Part shown: positions 18,501 to 26,870 of the stretch, in pieces
Position numbering within the stretch: the stretch's first letter is position 1
Layout: each line of letters begins with the position of its first letter
Origin: Oscillospiraceae bacterium
GTDB taxonomy: Bacteria > Bacillota > Clostridia > Oscillospirales > Ruminococcaceae
Direction of reading: 5' to 3'
Length of the DNA stretch: 64,000 nt
Assembly (NCBI GenBank): GCA_017828975.1
Contig: JAGAJN010000022.1
Span: 1-64,000 of the forward strand
Notes under the pieces: model-generated
What the model saw: the letters and a program-made list of their open reading frames with translations, nothing else
What the model was told of the DNA's origin: nothing
The model's database searches: none
Position numbers and translations under genes: made by a program

Positions 18501-19055
18501 TTTATGTCCGGTCAGATAAAGGACGTGGAGGTATCAAAGAAGGAGATAGAGCGGCTTATTGAGGAGCTTACGGAGAATATGAAAAAGCAGTTCTCCGAAA
18601 GCTTTGAGGCTATCAACACCAACTTCAAGCAGATTTTCGTTGAGCTTTTCGGCGGGGGACGGGCTGAGCTTACCCTTACCGACCCCGAGGACGTTCTGGA
18701 ATCGGGCATTGAGATAAATGTTGCGCCGCCGGGAAAGGTCATCAAAAATCTGTCGCTGCTGTCGGGCGGTGAGCAGGCGTTTGTGGCTATTGCGATTTAC
18801 TTTGCTATCCTCAAAATTAAGCCTGCGCCTTTCTGTATCCTTGATGAGATCGAAGCGGCGCTTGATGATGTGAACGTTACAAAATATGCGCAGTATCTCA
18901 GCAATTTCTATGATACGACACAGTTTATCGTGGTCACTCACCGTCGGGGAACTATGGAGGAAGCTGACATTCTTTACGGTGTTACCATGCAGGAAAAGGG
19001 CATTTCAAGGCTTCTGAGAATGGAGCAGCCTCCTGCGGACATTGAAGCCGAATAA
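15492..19055 (+). CDS. smc: Chromosome segregation ATPase SMC
   Basis: Core ATPase of the SMC-ScpA-ScpB condensin that compacts and segregates the chromosome. The 1187-residue protein has Walker A GPNGSGKS at 31-38, long coiled coils (about 170-500 and 670-1010), a hinge (about 510-660, with SLAIETALGGAMQNI), and the C-terminal signature LSLLSGGEQAF and Walker B CILDEIEAALDD. Length is normal for bacterial SMC. It overlaps the radical SAM gene and precedes ftsY, a widespread Firmicutes order. Confidence 0.97.
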   Translation: MYLKSLELQGFKSFPDKIKLEFGKGMTAVVGPNGSGKSNIGDAVRWVLGEQSSKTLRGAKMEDVIFAGTQYRKAVGFASVTLNIVNDKGLLSIDEPEVSVTRKLYRSGESEYLINGRQVRLKDILELFMDTGLGRDGYSIIGQGRVAEIVSAKSAERREIFEEAAGISKFRYRRAEAERRLAAAEENLVRLRDILSELEGRVEPLRIQSEKAQKFITLSEEKKSLEISVWMKRLDELKENLDELNEKLLISKAGHENTSAELNRTETEAAEFFRGMQEATAKIEQLRSRLLEAEQENQQLHSDIAVFENDISHCNAAIEEIEEIRKNSENVNRENERLMTEKLAEIDEIKRKIEECTEGAAKAEEDFRRLIGEQESFSKDFEAAGAELNKLYIRQSELKVSLAAGETSLDDIKASIVRAAENEEQQRVAAEELVQERAEITEGIKLLEERADEQSNRLNGLERLYKGKAEKLSAAEKELSDISFAIREKQQRINLLSDLENSMEGFAHSVKTVIKAGQSGRIGGIRGSVAQLVSTDPEYSLAIETALGGAMQNIIVDNEETAKRCIRFLQESKAGRATFLPITSVRGNVLRENGLENCDGFIAIASELAEYDDEYKGIFASLLGRIVIAEDIDLAALIAKKYGYKFKIVTLDGQVINAGGSFTGGSSNRSNGMLSRKNEIETLTAEAEKLAEKQRTAQAQADKLRSETDKLKIDTEDAREQLQVISNDRVRFEAEIRRIDGVSEQTKNASEFAAEQSRLLKEKLSEQEKTLKIESEELEKISSEISEKESEVSVGREKNDEFAAERDKLSNLISEMKLSKIALEKDEQAAQDAVEQIKRNAEKLNDDSANQLLRIKMQEKIIEEKRALIEERKQALAAAGDNALKINEQISQLRDKHSEFERKTNENRIKTSELNSTRESYATEITRLEERCASVRKTEDGIISEMLEQYNISRSEAAEIAEPVEDMLIAQRDLNDVKQKIRSLGHVNVAAIEEYKEVSERYEFMSGQIKDVEVSKKEIERLIEELTENMKKQFSESFEAINTNFKQIFVELFGGGRAELTLTDPEDVLESGIEINVAPPGKVIKNLSLLSGGEQAFVAIAIYFAILKIKPAPFCILDEIEAALDDVNVTKYAQYLSNFYDTTQFIVVTHRRGTMEEADILYGVTMQEKGISRLLRMEQPPADIEAE

Positions 19056-19077
19056 TCGCCTGAAAGGGGATAGTTTT

Positions 19078-20358
19078 ATGGGATTTTTTGAAAAAATCAA
19101 GGCGGGTCTTAAGAAAACAAAAGACAGCCTTATGGGAAATATCGAGCGGGTGCTCAATTCCTTTACCAAGATAGACGAGGAATTTTTCGAGGAGCTGGAG
19201 GAAACACTGATAATGTCCGACTTAGGTGCGGAAACCTCCATGGCTGTCTGCGATGAACTTAGAAAGCTTGTCAAGGAACAGGGACTTACTTCCCCTGATG
19301 ACATAAAAAAGGCACTCAAATCCATTCTTGTGGAAATGCTTGGCGAGGACAAAAAGCTTGACCTTTCCACAAAGCCGTCGGTAATTCTCATTATCGGCGT
19401 AAACGGTGCGGGAAAGACCACCACTATCGGCAAGCTGTCGGCTAATTTAAAGGGTCAGGGCAAAAAGGTTTTGGTGGCTGCGGCGGATACATTCAGGGCT
19501 GCGGCTGTTGAGCAGCTGGAGGTATGGACACAGCGAGCGGGTGTTGATATTGTGAAGCATGAGGAGGGTTCAGACCCTGCTTCGGTAGTATTCGACGCTG
19601 TTACCGCTGTTAAGGCGAGAGATATGGACGTTCTTATCTGCGACACGGCGGGACGTCTTCATAACAAGAAAAATCTGATGGAGGAGCTTCGGAAAATTAG
19701 CCGCATTATCCATCAGCAGGCGGAGGGCTGTTCTCTGGAAACGCTGCTTGTTCTCGATGCCACAACGGGTCAGAATGCTGTAAATCAGGCGAAGCTTTTC
19801 AGCGAGGTTGCGGACATTACGGGTATCGTTCTGACTAAGCTGGACGGCACGGCAAAGGGCGGTATCATCGTTTCCATTCACAAGGAGCTGGGTATTCCCG
19901 TAAAGCTTGTGGGTGTTGGCGAGAAGCTGGACGATTTGCAGGAATTTTCCGCAGAAGCCTTTGTGGGCGCTCTCTTTGACGAGGAAACGGATTTTGACTA
20001 TAACTATCACCGTCTTGACGACAGCGAGGAAGATGCAAATGAAGAAGTTCCCGAAGATAGTCAGCCCGAACAGGAAGAAGCGGCTGTCGAAGCGTCTGAA
20101 ACGGTTGACGAGATTCCCAAAGAAAATGCTCCCGAGGAAATAGAGGACACGGAGATACCGTCTATGGAAGAGGACGATGTTATGGTTGTTCCCGAGGACA
20201 GCGGCGATGAAAACGACGGGGAGGACACGGAAGCGTCGGGCGAAAATTCCTCCGCAGAGATCTCCGAAAATAACGGCAAAAAGAGCCTGAAGGACGGCAA
20301 ATTCGGTTTTCTGTTCAAGGAGATCACATTCGGCAAAAAGAAAAAGGATGGAGAATAA
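19078..20358 (+). CDS. ftsY: Signal recognition particle receptor FtsY (acidic tail at C-terminus)
   Basis: SRP receptor GTPase that docks ribosome-nascent chains at the membrane. The 426-residue protein begins MGFFEKIKAGLKKTKDSL, an amphipathic membrane-targeting helix running straight into the N domain. The G domain contains GVNGAGKTTTIGKL (G1), DTAGR (G3) and TKLDGTAKGG (G4). Unlike classic FtsY, whose acidic A domain is N-terminal, the acidic region lies after the NG domain, from about residue 300 to 400. The protein ends with a Phe/Lys-rich segment FGFLFKEITFGKKKKDG. I start at 19078 because GAAAGGGG lies just upstream. Confidence 0.95.
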   Translation: MGFFEKIKAGLKKTKDSLMGNIERVLNSFTKIDEEFFEELEETLIMSDLGAETSMAVCDELRKLVKEQGLTSPDDIKKALKSILVEMLGEDKKLDLSTKPSVILIIGVNGAGKTTTIGKLSANLKGQGKKVLVAAADTFRAAAVEQLEVWTQRAGVDIVKHEEGSDPASVVFDAVTAVKARDMDVLICDTAGRLHNKKNLMEELRKISRIIHQQAEGCSLETLLVLDATTGQNAVNQAKLFSEVADITGIVLTKLDGTAKGGIIVSIHKELGIPVKLVGVGEKLDDLQEFSAEAFVGALFDEETDFDYNYHRLDDSEEDANEEVPEDSQPEQEEAAVEASETVDEIPKENAPEEIEDTEIPSMEEDDVMVVPEDSGDENDGEDTEASGENSSAEISENNGKKSLKDGKFGFLFKEITFGKKKKDGE

Positions 20359-20360
20359 AT

Positions 20361-20933
20361 ATGAGAATAATACTTGCAACCAACAACAAAAACAAGGTCC
20401 GTGAGGTGGGAGAGATACTTTCGCCTTTGGGCTATGAGGTCGTTTCGCAGTCGGAGGCCGGCGTTGACATTGATGTTGAGGAAAACGGCGTTACCTTTGA
20501 GGAAAACGCTTTTCTGAAAGCAAACGCCGTCCACAAGCTGACAAATGAAGCCTGCATTGCCGATGACAGCGGCTTGCAGGTGGACTACTTAAACGGCGAG
20601 CCGGGGGTATATTCCGCAAGATATGCAGAGCCGGGTCATCGCTGCCAAAAGGTGCTTGATAAGCTGTCGGGCGTGGAATATGACAAGCGCACAGCGAGAT
20701 TTGTCTGCTGCATTTGCTATATCGGCAAGGACGGTCAGGCAAAGACCTTTACAGGCAAATGCGAGGGACACATCGGACTTGAAAAGCGGGGCACAAACGG
20801 TTTCGGCTATGACCCTATTTTTATGGTAGGCGAAAAATCCTTTGCGGAAATATCTGCAGAGGAAAAGAATAAGATTAGTCATCGTGCAAACGCACTTTTA
20901 CAGCTTGCCGAATACCTCGGCGGAAAGGACTGA
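20361..20933 (+). CDS. rdgB: XTP/dITP diphosphatase (RdgB/HAM1 family)
   Basis: House-cleaning pyrophosphatase that hydrolyses deaminated purine nucleotides (dITP, XTP) before they enter DNA or RNA. The 190-residue protein has the family start ILATNNKNKVREV, the central ADDSGLQVDYLNGEPGVYSA, and GTNGFGYDPIF with KNKISHRA near the C-terminus. It follows ftsY by 2 bases with GGAG overlapping the end of that gene. Confidence 0.95.
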   Translation: MRIILATNNKNKVREVGEILSPLGYEVVSQSEAGVDIDVEENGVTFEENAFLKANAVHKLTNEACIADDSGLQVDYLNGEPGVYSARYAEPGHRCQKVLDKLSGVEYDKRTARFVCCICYIGKDGQAKTFTGKCEGHIGLEKRGTNGFGYDPIFMVGEKSFAEISAEEKNKISHRANALLQLAEYLGGKD

Positions 20934-20937
20934 TAAT

Positions 20938-21225
20938 ATGCTTACAAGCAAACAGCGTGCAAAGCTCAAAGGCATTGCTTCTACGGAGGATACAATTTTT
21001 CAGGTGGGCAAGGGCGGCATTCCCGATACAATGACCGCTCAGGTGGACGACGCTCTCAGGGCAAGAGAGCTTATCAAGTGCAGAGTGCTGGACAGCGCAA
21101 TGCTTTCTCCCGCCGAGGCGGCAAACGAGCTGGCTGAAAAGACGGGTTCGGAGGTCGTTCAGGTCATAGGCAGTAAGTTCGTGCTTTACCGCAGAAATCC
21201 CAAAGAGCCTAAGATAACTCTGTAA
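20938..21225 (+). CDS. yhbY: YhbY-family CRM-domain RNA-binding protein
   Basis: A 95-residue single CRM-domain protein beginning MLTSKQRAKLKGIAS, with GKGGIPD in the RNA-binding loop. YhbY proteins associate with pre-50S ribosomal particles. I start at the ATG at 20938, 4 bases after rdgB stops. The yhbY-nadD-yqeK-rsfS order downstream is a conserved Firmicutes block. Confidence 0.92.
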   Translation: MLTSKQRAKLKGIASTEDTIFQVGKGGIPDTMTAQVDDALRARELIKCRVLDSAMLSPAEAANELAEKTGSEVVQVIGSKFVLYRRNPKEPKITL

Positions 21226-21228
21226 GCT

Positions 21229-21822
21229 ATGGGAAAAACGGCAATTTTCGGCGGGAGCTTTAATCCCGTTCACAATGGGCATATTAACCTTGTCGGGGAG
21301 ATGATAAATGAGCTTCACCCGGACAGAGTTATTATTGTTCCCACGGGCATTTCTCCGTTTAAGCAGGGGATAAAGCCGATGTTTTCGGGAGAGGACAGGC
21401 TTGAGATGTGCAGGCTGGCATTCGACCGATTTCCCGAGTGTTTGGTGAGTTCCTATGAAGTTGACAATGAGGGCGTAAGCTACACGGTGCTGACCCTGCG
21501 GCATTTTCGGGAAATGTACCCCGATGATGAACTGTTTTTCATAGTGGGCAGCGACATGCTTTTGTCCCTGAAAAGATGGTACAGATTTGAGGAAATAATG
21601 CAGCTTGCCACCATTGCGGCGGCATCACGGGAGGACGGGGATTTTGATACTCTCCGAAAAACCGCAGACGAGCTGTCCCAATTCGGCAGGGTGATACTGA
21701 TAAAAATAACGCCCTTTCCGCTTTCCTCCACAGAAATTCGTGAAAAAATTGAAAACAAGCAGGATTTCTCTTGCTATTTGCCCGAAAAAGTTGTAAAATA
21801 TATTTTGGATAAAAAAGTTTGA
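21229..21822 (+). CDS. nadD: Nicotinate-nucleotide adenylyltransferase
   Basis: Adenylates nicotinate mononucleotide to deamido-NAD, a step shared by NAD synthesis and salvage. The 197-residue protein carries GGSFNPVHNGHINL with the GHIN nucleotidyltransferase motif and ends with PLSSTEIREKI, the second conserved motif (SSTxIR). The gene starts 3 bases after yhbY. Confidence 0.96.
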   Translation: MGKTAIFGGSFNPVHNGHINLVGEMINELHPDRVIIVPTGISPFKQGIKPMFSGEDRLEMCRLAFDRFPECLVSSYEVDNEGVSYTVLTLRHFREMYPDDELFFIVGSDMLLSLKRWYRFEEIMQLATIAAASREDGDFDTLRKTADELSQFGRVILIKITPFPLSSTEIREKIENKQDFSCYLPEKVVKYILDKKV

Positions 21823-21839
21823 CCGGTGGGTGAATTGCT

Positions 21840-22409
21840 TTGATAGGAAATGATGAGCTTTTAGAGGTTTTGCGGCTTAGGCTTTCTAAGAAACGTTTGC
21901 AGCACAGCAAGAATGTTGCAGATGAAGCCAAAAGGCTTGCCGAAAAATACGGCGAAGACCCCGATAAGGCGTATACGGCGGGGCTGCTTCACGATATTTG
22001 CAAGGAGATACCGCCCGAGGAGCAGAAAAATTATGTGCTTCTCAGCCGCAGAGATGTCTGCGATGCCGAAAAGGAAGTTCCGGCGCTCTGGCATTCCATT
22101 GCGGGGGCGTATTATGCGGAATTTGTGCTGGGCTGTCATGATGAGGATATTCTCAATGCGGTGAGATACCATACGGCGGGACGGGGAGAGATGTCCCTTT
22201 TGGAGGAGATAGTGTATATGGCAGATCTTACCTCCGCCGACCGAAGCTACAAGGACGTTTCCCGTATGCGAAAGCTGGCATCGTCCAACCTGAAAAAGGC
22301 TATGCTGGAGGCGGTAAAGTTTTCCGTTTCCGACGTTATGGTGAAGGGCTCGCTTATTCCCGTGCATACTATCAACGCTTACAACCGCTATTGCAAGGAA
22401 GATAAATGA
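21840..22409 (+). CDS. yqeK: HD-domain hydrolase YqeK (symmetrical Ap4A hydrolase type)
   Basis: A 189-residue HD-domain metal-dependent phosphohydrolase. KRLQHSKNVADEAKRLAEKYG supplies the first His and GLLHDICKEIP supplies the HD pair. The YqeK family hydrolyses diadenosine tetraphosphate symmetrically and is usually next to nadD, as here. The start is a TTG at 21840 preceded by GGTGGGTGA; no ATG fits the conserved N-terminus. Confidence 0.9.
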   Translation: MIGNDELLEVLRLRLSKKRLQHSKNVADEAKRLAEKYGEDPDKAYTAGLLHDICKEIPPEEQKNYVLLSRRDVCDAEKEVPALWHSIAGAYYAEFVLGCHDEDILNAVRYHTAGRGEMSLLEEIVYMADLTSADRSYKDVSRMRKLASSNLKKAMLEAVKFSVSDVMVKGSLIPVHTINAYNRYCKEDK

Positions 22410-22430
22410 TTTTTTCAAGGAGTGTAATAT

Positions 22431-22787
22431 TTGGAACAGATCGAATATATAAAAGCCGCTGTCAGGGCGCTTGACAGCAAGCACGCAGAGGATATAAGAG
22501 TTATCGGCATCGGTGATCTGACTATCATTGCGGATTACTTTATTATTGCCGACGGTACAAGCTCCACACAGCTGAGAGCGCTTGCCGATGAAGTTGAGTT
22601 TCAGTTAAAGGAATTGGGCAAATCTCCCGCAAGAGTGCAGGGAAACAGTCAGTCCAACTGGATAGTGCTTGACTACGGCGATTTCGTTGTGCATATCTTT
22701 TATAAGGAAACCAGAGATTTTTACAATCTGGAGCGCCTTTGGAGAGATGGCACGGAGATGGATATTTCCGATTGGCTGATAAAATAA
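22431..22787 (+). CDS. rsfS: Ribosomal silencing factor RsfS
   Basis: Binds L14 on the 50S subunit and blocks subunit joining during starvation. The 118-residue protein contains the family hallmarks ADYFIIADGTSSTQLRALAD and WIVLDYGDFVVHIF. Translation starts at TTG 22431 with AAGGAG upstream. It closes the conserved yhbY-nadD-yqeK-rsfS block. Confidence 0.95.
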   Translation: MEQIEYIKAAVRALDSKHAEDIRVIGIGDLTIIADYFIIADGTSSTQLRALADEVEFQLKELGKSPARVQGNSQSNWIVLDYGDFVVHIFYKETRDFYNLERLWRDGTEMDISDWLIK

Positions 22788-22832
22788 GCATTAATTTGGG
22801 ACAAACATAAAAATATCTTGGGGTGATTTGAG

Positions 22833-23669
22833 ATGTCAGATAATTTCAATAAAACAGGCATAGGTATTGATGATAACAGCGGTCTGCCAACACTTGATGA
22901 TATGTATAAGCCCCCGAAAAAGGACGATATGGGCTATTCGCAGCCGTCCGGTCTGCCGCCCTTGAATCCTGAGAAGGAGGAAGCAGCGTACTATGCTGAC
23001 GGAAGCATTCCGCCGTTTTTCGGTCAGTCAAAGGATAATGGGGGACAGCCGAACGGTTTGCCGCCTTTGAACGGTCAGCCTGTTCAGCCGCAGCCCTATA
23101 ATGGGAATGTTCCTCCGCAGTATAACGCACCTCAGGGGAATGTTCCTCCTCAGTACGCTCAGCCGTACAATGCACCGCCGCAGTACATACAGGCGTATGC
23201 GACAAGGCAGTTTTCCGAGTATGACCTGATGGCAGAGGGCGGCAGAAAGATTGCAAAGGTCATAGGAATAATTTTGATAGTATGCTCGATATTGTCGCTT
23301 ATCTCAAATGTCAGCACAAAGGTTGATTTTGATAATGGCAGCGCCTATGCACTTGGGCAAATTATCGGATATATCCTTCCGCAGGCGTTAAACATCTATC
23401 TTTCTGTCTGCTTTATGAAGGGCGGAAACAAGAGCAGGATATTTTTCGGCGTCATATATCTGATTGCGCTGATAGCTGTAATTGCCATAGTTGTGTTCAC
23501 TGTCAGCGGTGCGGGTGCGCTGCTGGGAGCACAGGCGGCAACAATTGTCGGTCTGGGAATGGGCTTTATACTGCTGATCATGCTGCCTTCCATTGCTCTG
23601 ATGGTATTTATCATCTGGGGCACACTGTTCAGCAAAAAGGTCAAGGCTTACTGCGGGGCGCTTCATTGA
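22833..23669 (+). CDS. Membrane protein with Pro/Gln/Asn-rich N-terminus (278 aa)
   Basis: Function not recognised. Residues 1-125 are disordered and rich in Pro, Gln, Gly and Asn, with repeated GLPPL and NVPPQY motifs. Four hydrophobic segments follow (about 145-162, 175-195, 205-230 and 240-265). The layout resembles the many small Gram-positive DUF-type membrane proteins with a Pro-rich cytoplasmic tail. GGGGTGAT precedes the ATG. It sits between rsfS and leuS with another membrane protein. Confidence 0.65.
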   Translation: MSDNFNKTGIGIDDNSGLPTLDDMYKPPKKDDMGYSQPSGLPPLNPEKEEAAYYADGSIPPFFGQSKDNGGQPNGLPPLNGQPVQPQPYNGNVPPQYNAPQGNVPPQYAQPYNAPPQYIQAYATRQFSEYDLMAEGGRKIAKVIGIILIVCSILSLISNVSTKVDFDNGSAYALGQIIGYILPQALNIYLSVCFMKGGNKSRIFFGVIYLIALIAVIAIVVFTVSGAGALLGAQAATIVGLGMGFILLIMLPSIALMVFIIWGTLFSKKVKAYCGALH

Positions 23670-23693
23670 TCTCCGAAAATGGGAGGTATCTCT

Positions 23694-24203
23694 ATGGCAG
23701 TTGATTTTCACAAATATAAAGAAGCGGGAACGCTGAATTATGAGGTCGCAGATAGTCAGACCGAAAGCGGCGATATTGGCTTTGATATGGATAACAGTAT
23801 GCTTTCGGGAAGCATGGACGAACGCTTGAAAAAAGCAGAGAAGAATGTACAATCTCTGTCTACATTGAATATGGTCTATGGTCTTATAGAAGGCGTGATT
23901 CTCAAGATTGGATTCGGAGCTGCTTTTGGTATTATCGTGGGAGCAGCAGATGTTATTACTGCTTTTCTCCTGCGCAGGAAAAATCGGTTTTCAAGGGGTT
24001 ACACGATATTTGTGTCTATTCTGAGAATGTTAATGACAATACCGATTGCTTTGGGCGTTCTCTTCCCGGATGACGGTCCGGCGGAGCTTATTGACTATAT
24101 CATGGTGCCGATAATCTTTATCCCGGTGGTGCTTATATTCATATTCTCTGTACTGATGTTGTTGTTCAATAAGGACATCAAGGAACTGTTTTCAAAGAAA
24201 TAA
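23694..24203 (+). CDS. Hypothetical membrane protein (169 aa)
   Basis: Not recognised. A soluble N-terminus of about 60 residues with a short charged helix (MDERLKKAEKNVQSL) is followed by three or four transmembrane segments (about 65-95, 105-125 and 135-160). The ATG at 23694 has GGGAGGT upstream. It is 24 bases after the Pro-rich membrane protein, so likely cotranscribed. Confidence 0.62.
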   Translation: MAVDFHKYKEAGTLNYEVADSQTESGDIGFDMDNSMLSGSMDERLKKAEKNVQSLSTLNMVYGLIEGVILKIGFGAAFGIIVGAADVITAFLLRRKNRFSRGYTIFVSILRMLMTIPIALGVLFPDDGPAELIDYIMVPIIFIPVVLIFIFSVLMLLFNKDIKELFSKK

Positions 24204-24247
24204 GCGTAAAAAATTAATTTATATACAATGCAAAGGAATGGTTAAAA

Positions 24248-26689
24248 ATGGCAGAAAAATACGATCACTCAAAAATTGAAGCAAAATGGCAGAAATATTG
24301 GGAGGAAAATCAGACCTTCAAGACCGATGTGTGGGATTTCTCCAAGCCTAAGTACTATGTTCTGGATATGTTCCCCTATCCTTCGGGCGTGGGACTTCAT
24401 GCGGGACATCCCGAGGGCTACACAGCAACGGATATAGTTTCCCGAATGAAGAGAATGCAGGGCTATAACGTCCTCCACCCTATGGGATATGACTCCTTCG
24501 GTCTGCCCGCCGAGCAGTATGCGGTAACGACCGGAAATCACCCCAACGGCTTTACTCAGGAAAATATCAAGACCTTCTCAAAGCAGCTGAAAGAGCTGGG
24601 CTTCGACTATGACTGGTCAAAAATGGTGGCAACCTCCGACCCCGAGTTCTACAAGTGGACTCAGTGGATATTCAAGCAGCTTTATCTGGACGGCTATGCA
24701 AAGTACGTTGATATGCCCGTAAACTGGTGCGAGGAGCTGGGAACAGTCCTTTCCAACGACGAGGTAATCGACGGAAAATCCGAGCGCGGCGGCTATCCCG
24801 TTATCAGAAAGAATATGAAGCAGTGGGTAATAGATCAGCCCGCATTTGCCGAAAAGCTTCTTGAAGGACTTGACGAGATCGATTGGCCCGAGTCCACAAA
24901 GGCTATGCAGCGCAATTGGATAGGCAAGTCCACAGGCGTTGAGGTTAAGTTTGACATTGTGGGCGGCGGTGAGTTCAGCATTTTCACCACCTGTATCGAA
25001 ACTATCTACGGTATCACCTTTATGGTGCTTGCTCCCGACGGTGACATCGTTAAGTCGCTTATGCCCCGTATCACCAACAAGGAAGAGGTTCAGGCATACA
25101 TTGACGAAACTCTTAAAAAGAATGATATGGACCGTACAGAGCTTAACAAGACCAAGTCCGGCTGTGAGCTTAAGGGCGTTACCTGCATAAATCCCGTAAA
25201 CGGCAAGGAAGTCAGAATGTTCATCGGCGATTTCGTTCTGGCAAGCTATGGTACGGGTGCTGTTATGGCTGTTCCTTCTCACGATCAGCGTGACTTTGAG
25301 TATGCAGTTGCGCATAACATTGATATGATTCAGGTAATCGACGGCGATGAAAAGCTTGGTCATGTTGATGTTTCCGAAAAGGCATTTGAAAAGGGCGAAT
25401 ATCTTGGAAAGGGCTACAAGCTGATAAATTCCGAGGAATTCACGGGACTTACCGTTGAGGAAGCAAAGGAAGCCATCACCGTGAAGCTTGAAAAGCTGGG
25501 CGTTGCAAAGCGTACGGTGAATTACCATTTCAGAGAGTGGATATTTGCACGTCAGCGTTACTGGGGCGAGCCTGTTCCCGTTGTTCATACGGAAAACGGT
25601 GAGATACATGTTCTCGACGATGAAGAGCTGCCCCTCATTCTTCCCGAGCTGGAGGACTACAAGGGCAAAAACGGCAAGGCACCTCTGGAAAATGCCGAGG
25701 AATGGAAGAAGTACGACAAAAACGGCGTTAAGGGCACAAGGGAAACCTCCACAATGCCCGGTTCCGCAGGTTCAAGCTGGTACTATTTCAGATATATTGA
25801 CCCCCACAATGACAAGATGTTTGCAGACCCCGAGCTGTTAAAGCACTGGATGCCCGTTGACCTGTATATCGGCGGCCCCGAGCATGCGGTAGGTCATCTG
25901 ATGTATTCCAGAATCTGGAACAGATACCTTTACGACAAGGGACTTGCTCCCACAAAGGAGCCGTTCAAGAAGCTGGTTCATCAGGGAATGATACTTGGCG
26001 AAAACGGCATCAAGATGGGTAAGAGATACCCCGAATTTGTCGTAAATCCCAGTGACATCGTAAGAGATTACGGCGCAGATACGCTCCGTCTTTATGAGAT
26101 GTTCATGGGACCTCTGGAGGTTTCAAAGCCCTGGAGCAGCTCGGCAGTTGAGGGTGCAAGAAAGTTCATCGCAAGAGTATGGAACTTCTTCACAGAGCCT
26201 GCTAACCTTACCGAGGACAATGACGGCGCACTTACAAGAGTTTACCATCAGACCGTTAAGAAGGTCACCGATGACTTTGAGGCACTTGCATTCAACACTG
26301 CTATCAGCCAGATGATGATATTCGTAAATGCCGCTTACAAGGCAGGAAAGTGTCCCGTAGAGTATGCAGAGGGCTTTATCAAGCTGCTTTCTCCCGTTGC
26401 TCCCCATGTCTGCGAGGAGATTTGGAGCGTTCTCGGTCACGACAAGACTATTGCTTACGAGTCTTGGCCTGTTTACGATGAAAAGGAACTGGTAGTTGAT
26501 ACCATTGAGATAGCTGTTCAGGTAAACGGCAAGCTCAAGGGCAAGATATTTGTGGGCGTTGACGAGGAGCAGGATTCCGCTCTTGAAAAGGCAAAGGCTG
26601 TTCCAGAGGTCAAGGCGTTCATTGACGGAAAGGCAATAGTCAAGGAGATCTACGTCAAGGGCAGAATTGTAAATATCGTCGTAAAATAA
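24248..26689 (+). CDS. leuS: Leucyl-tRNA synthetase
   Basis: Class Ia synthetase charging tRNA-Leu. The 813-residue protein has the HIGH-type motif HAGH at 51-54 within PYPSGVGLHAGHPEGY, a CP1 editing domain (about 220-400) with TGAVMAVPSHDQRDFEYA, and the second signature as KMGKR near residue 590 instead of KMSKS. The C-terminal anticodon and tail domains look complete (VNGKLKGKI near the end). No T-box leader fits in the 44-base upstream gap. Confidence 0.96.
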   Translation: MAEKYDHSKIEAKWQKYWEENQTFKTDVWDFSKPKYYVLDMFPYPSGVGLHAGHPEGYTATDIVSRMKRMQGYNVLHPMGYDSFGLPAEQYAVTTGNHPNGFTQENIKTFSKQLKELGFDYDWSKMVATSDPEFYKWTQWIFKQLYLDGYAKYVDMPVNWCEELGTVLSNDEVIDGKSERGGYPVIRKNMKQWVIDQPAFAEKLLEGLDEIDWPESTKAMQRNWIGKSTGVEVKFDIVGGGEFSIFTTCIETIYGITFMVLAPDGDIVKSLMPRITNKEEVQAYIDETLKKNDMDRTELNKTKSGCELKGVTCINPVNGKEVRMFIGDFVLASYGTGAVMAVPSHDQRDFEYAVAHNIDMIQVIDGDEKLGHVDVSEKAFEKGEYLGKGYKLINSEEFTGLTVEEAKEAITVKLEKLGVAKRTVNYHFREWIFARQRYWGEPVPVVHTENGEIHVLDDEELPLILPELEDYKGKNGKAPLENAEEWKKYDKNGVKGTRETSTMPGSAGSSWYYFRYIDPHNDKMFADPELLKHWMPVDLYIGGPEHAVGHLMYSRIWNRYLYDKGLAPTKEPFKKLVHQGMILGENGIKMGKRYPEFVVNPSDIVRDYGADTLRLYEMFMGPLEVSKPWSSSAVEGARKFIARVWNFFTEPANLTEDNDGALTRVYHQTVKKVTDDFEALAFNTAISQMMIFVNAAYKAGKCPVEYAEGFIKLLSPVAPHVCEEIWSVLGHDKTIAYESWPVYDEKELVVDTIEIAVQVNGKLKGKIFVGVDEEQDSALEKAKAVPEVKAFIDGKAIVKEIYVKGRIVNIVVK

Positions 26690-26738
26690 CTATTTCGGCG
26701 TTTAAAAAAGATTTATCCGAAAAATTTTTGATAAACAC

Positions 26739-26768
26739 TTGACAAATGCGGCTCAGGTGTAGTATAAT
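26739..26768 (+). promoter_or_regulatory. Sigma-A promoter of rpsU
   Basis: TTGACA at 26739-26744 and TATAAT at 26763-26768, spaced 18 bases, both perfect consensus. The transcript would start near 26775, about 95 bases before rpsU. Confidence 0.88.
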
Positions 26769-26790
26769 GTAAATTGTTACATTTGATATT

Positions 26791-26825
26791 GCAAAACCGT
26801 TCAGCCGGACGGCTTTGCGGTTTGC
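26791..26825 (+). promoter_or_regulatory. Hairpin in the rpsU leader
   Basis: GCAAA and CCG (26791-26799, one bulged A) pair with CGGTTTGC (26818-26825), enclosing an inner AGCC/GGCT hairpin (26803-26806 with 26811-26814). It lies in the 5' untranslated region of rpsU and could be a ribosomal-protein autoregulatory site; it is not followed by a T-run, so it is not a terminator. Confidence 0.5.
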
Positions 26826-26870
26826 AGTTATTGTAAACCTCTGCCGCAGGGCAAAGGGAGGGAATCATAC

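Noticed and set aside
19570-20379. 269-codon open frame antisense to ftsY
   Set aside because: Shadow of the ftsY G domain and acidic tail; no supporting signals.
21861-22484. 207-codon open frame antisense to yqeK
   Set aside because: Shadow of yqeK and the start of rsfS; both are conserved on the plus strand.
24617-25609. 330-codon open frame antisense to leuS
   Set aside because: It is a shadow of leuS codon bias; no ribosome site, and the leuS product on the other strand is complete and conserved.
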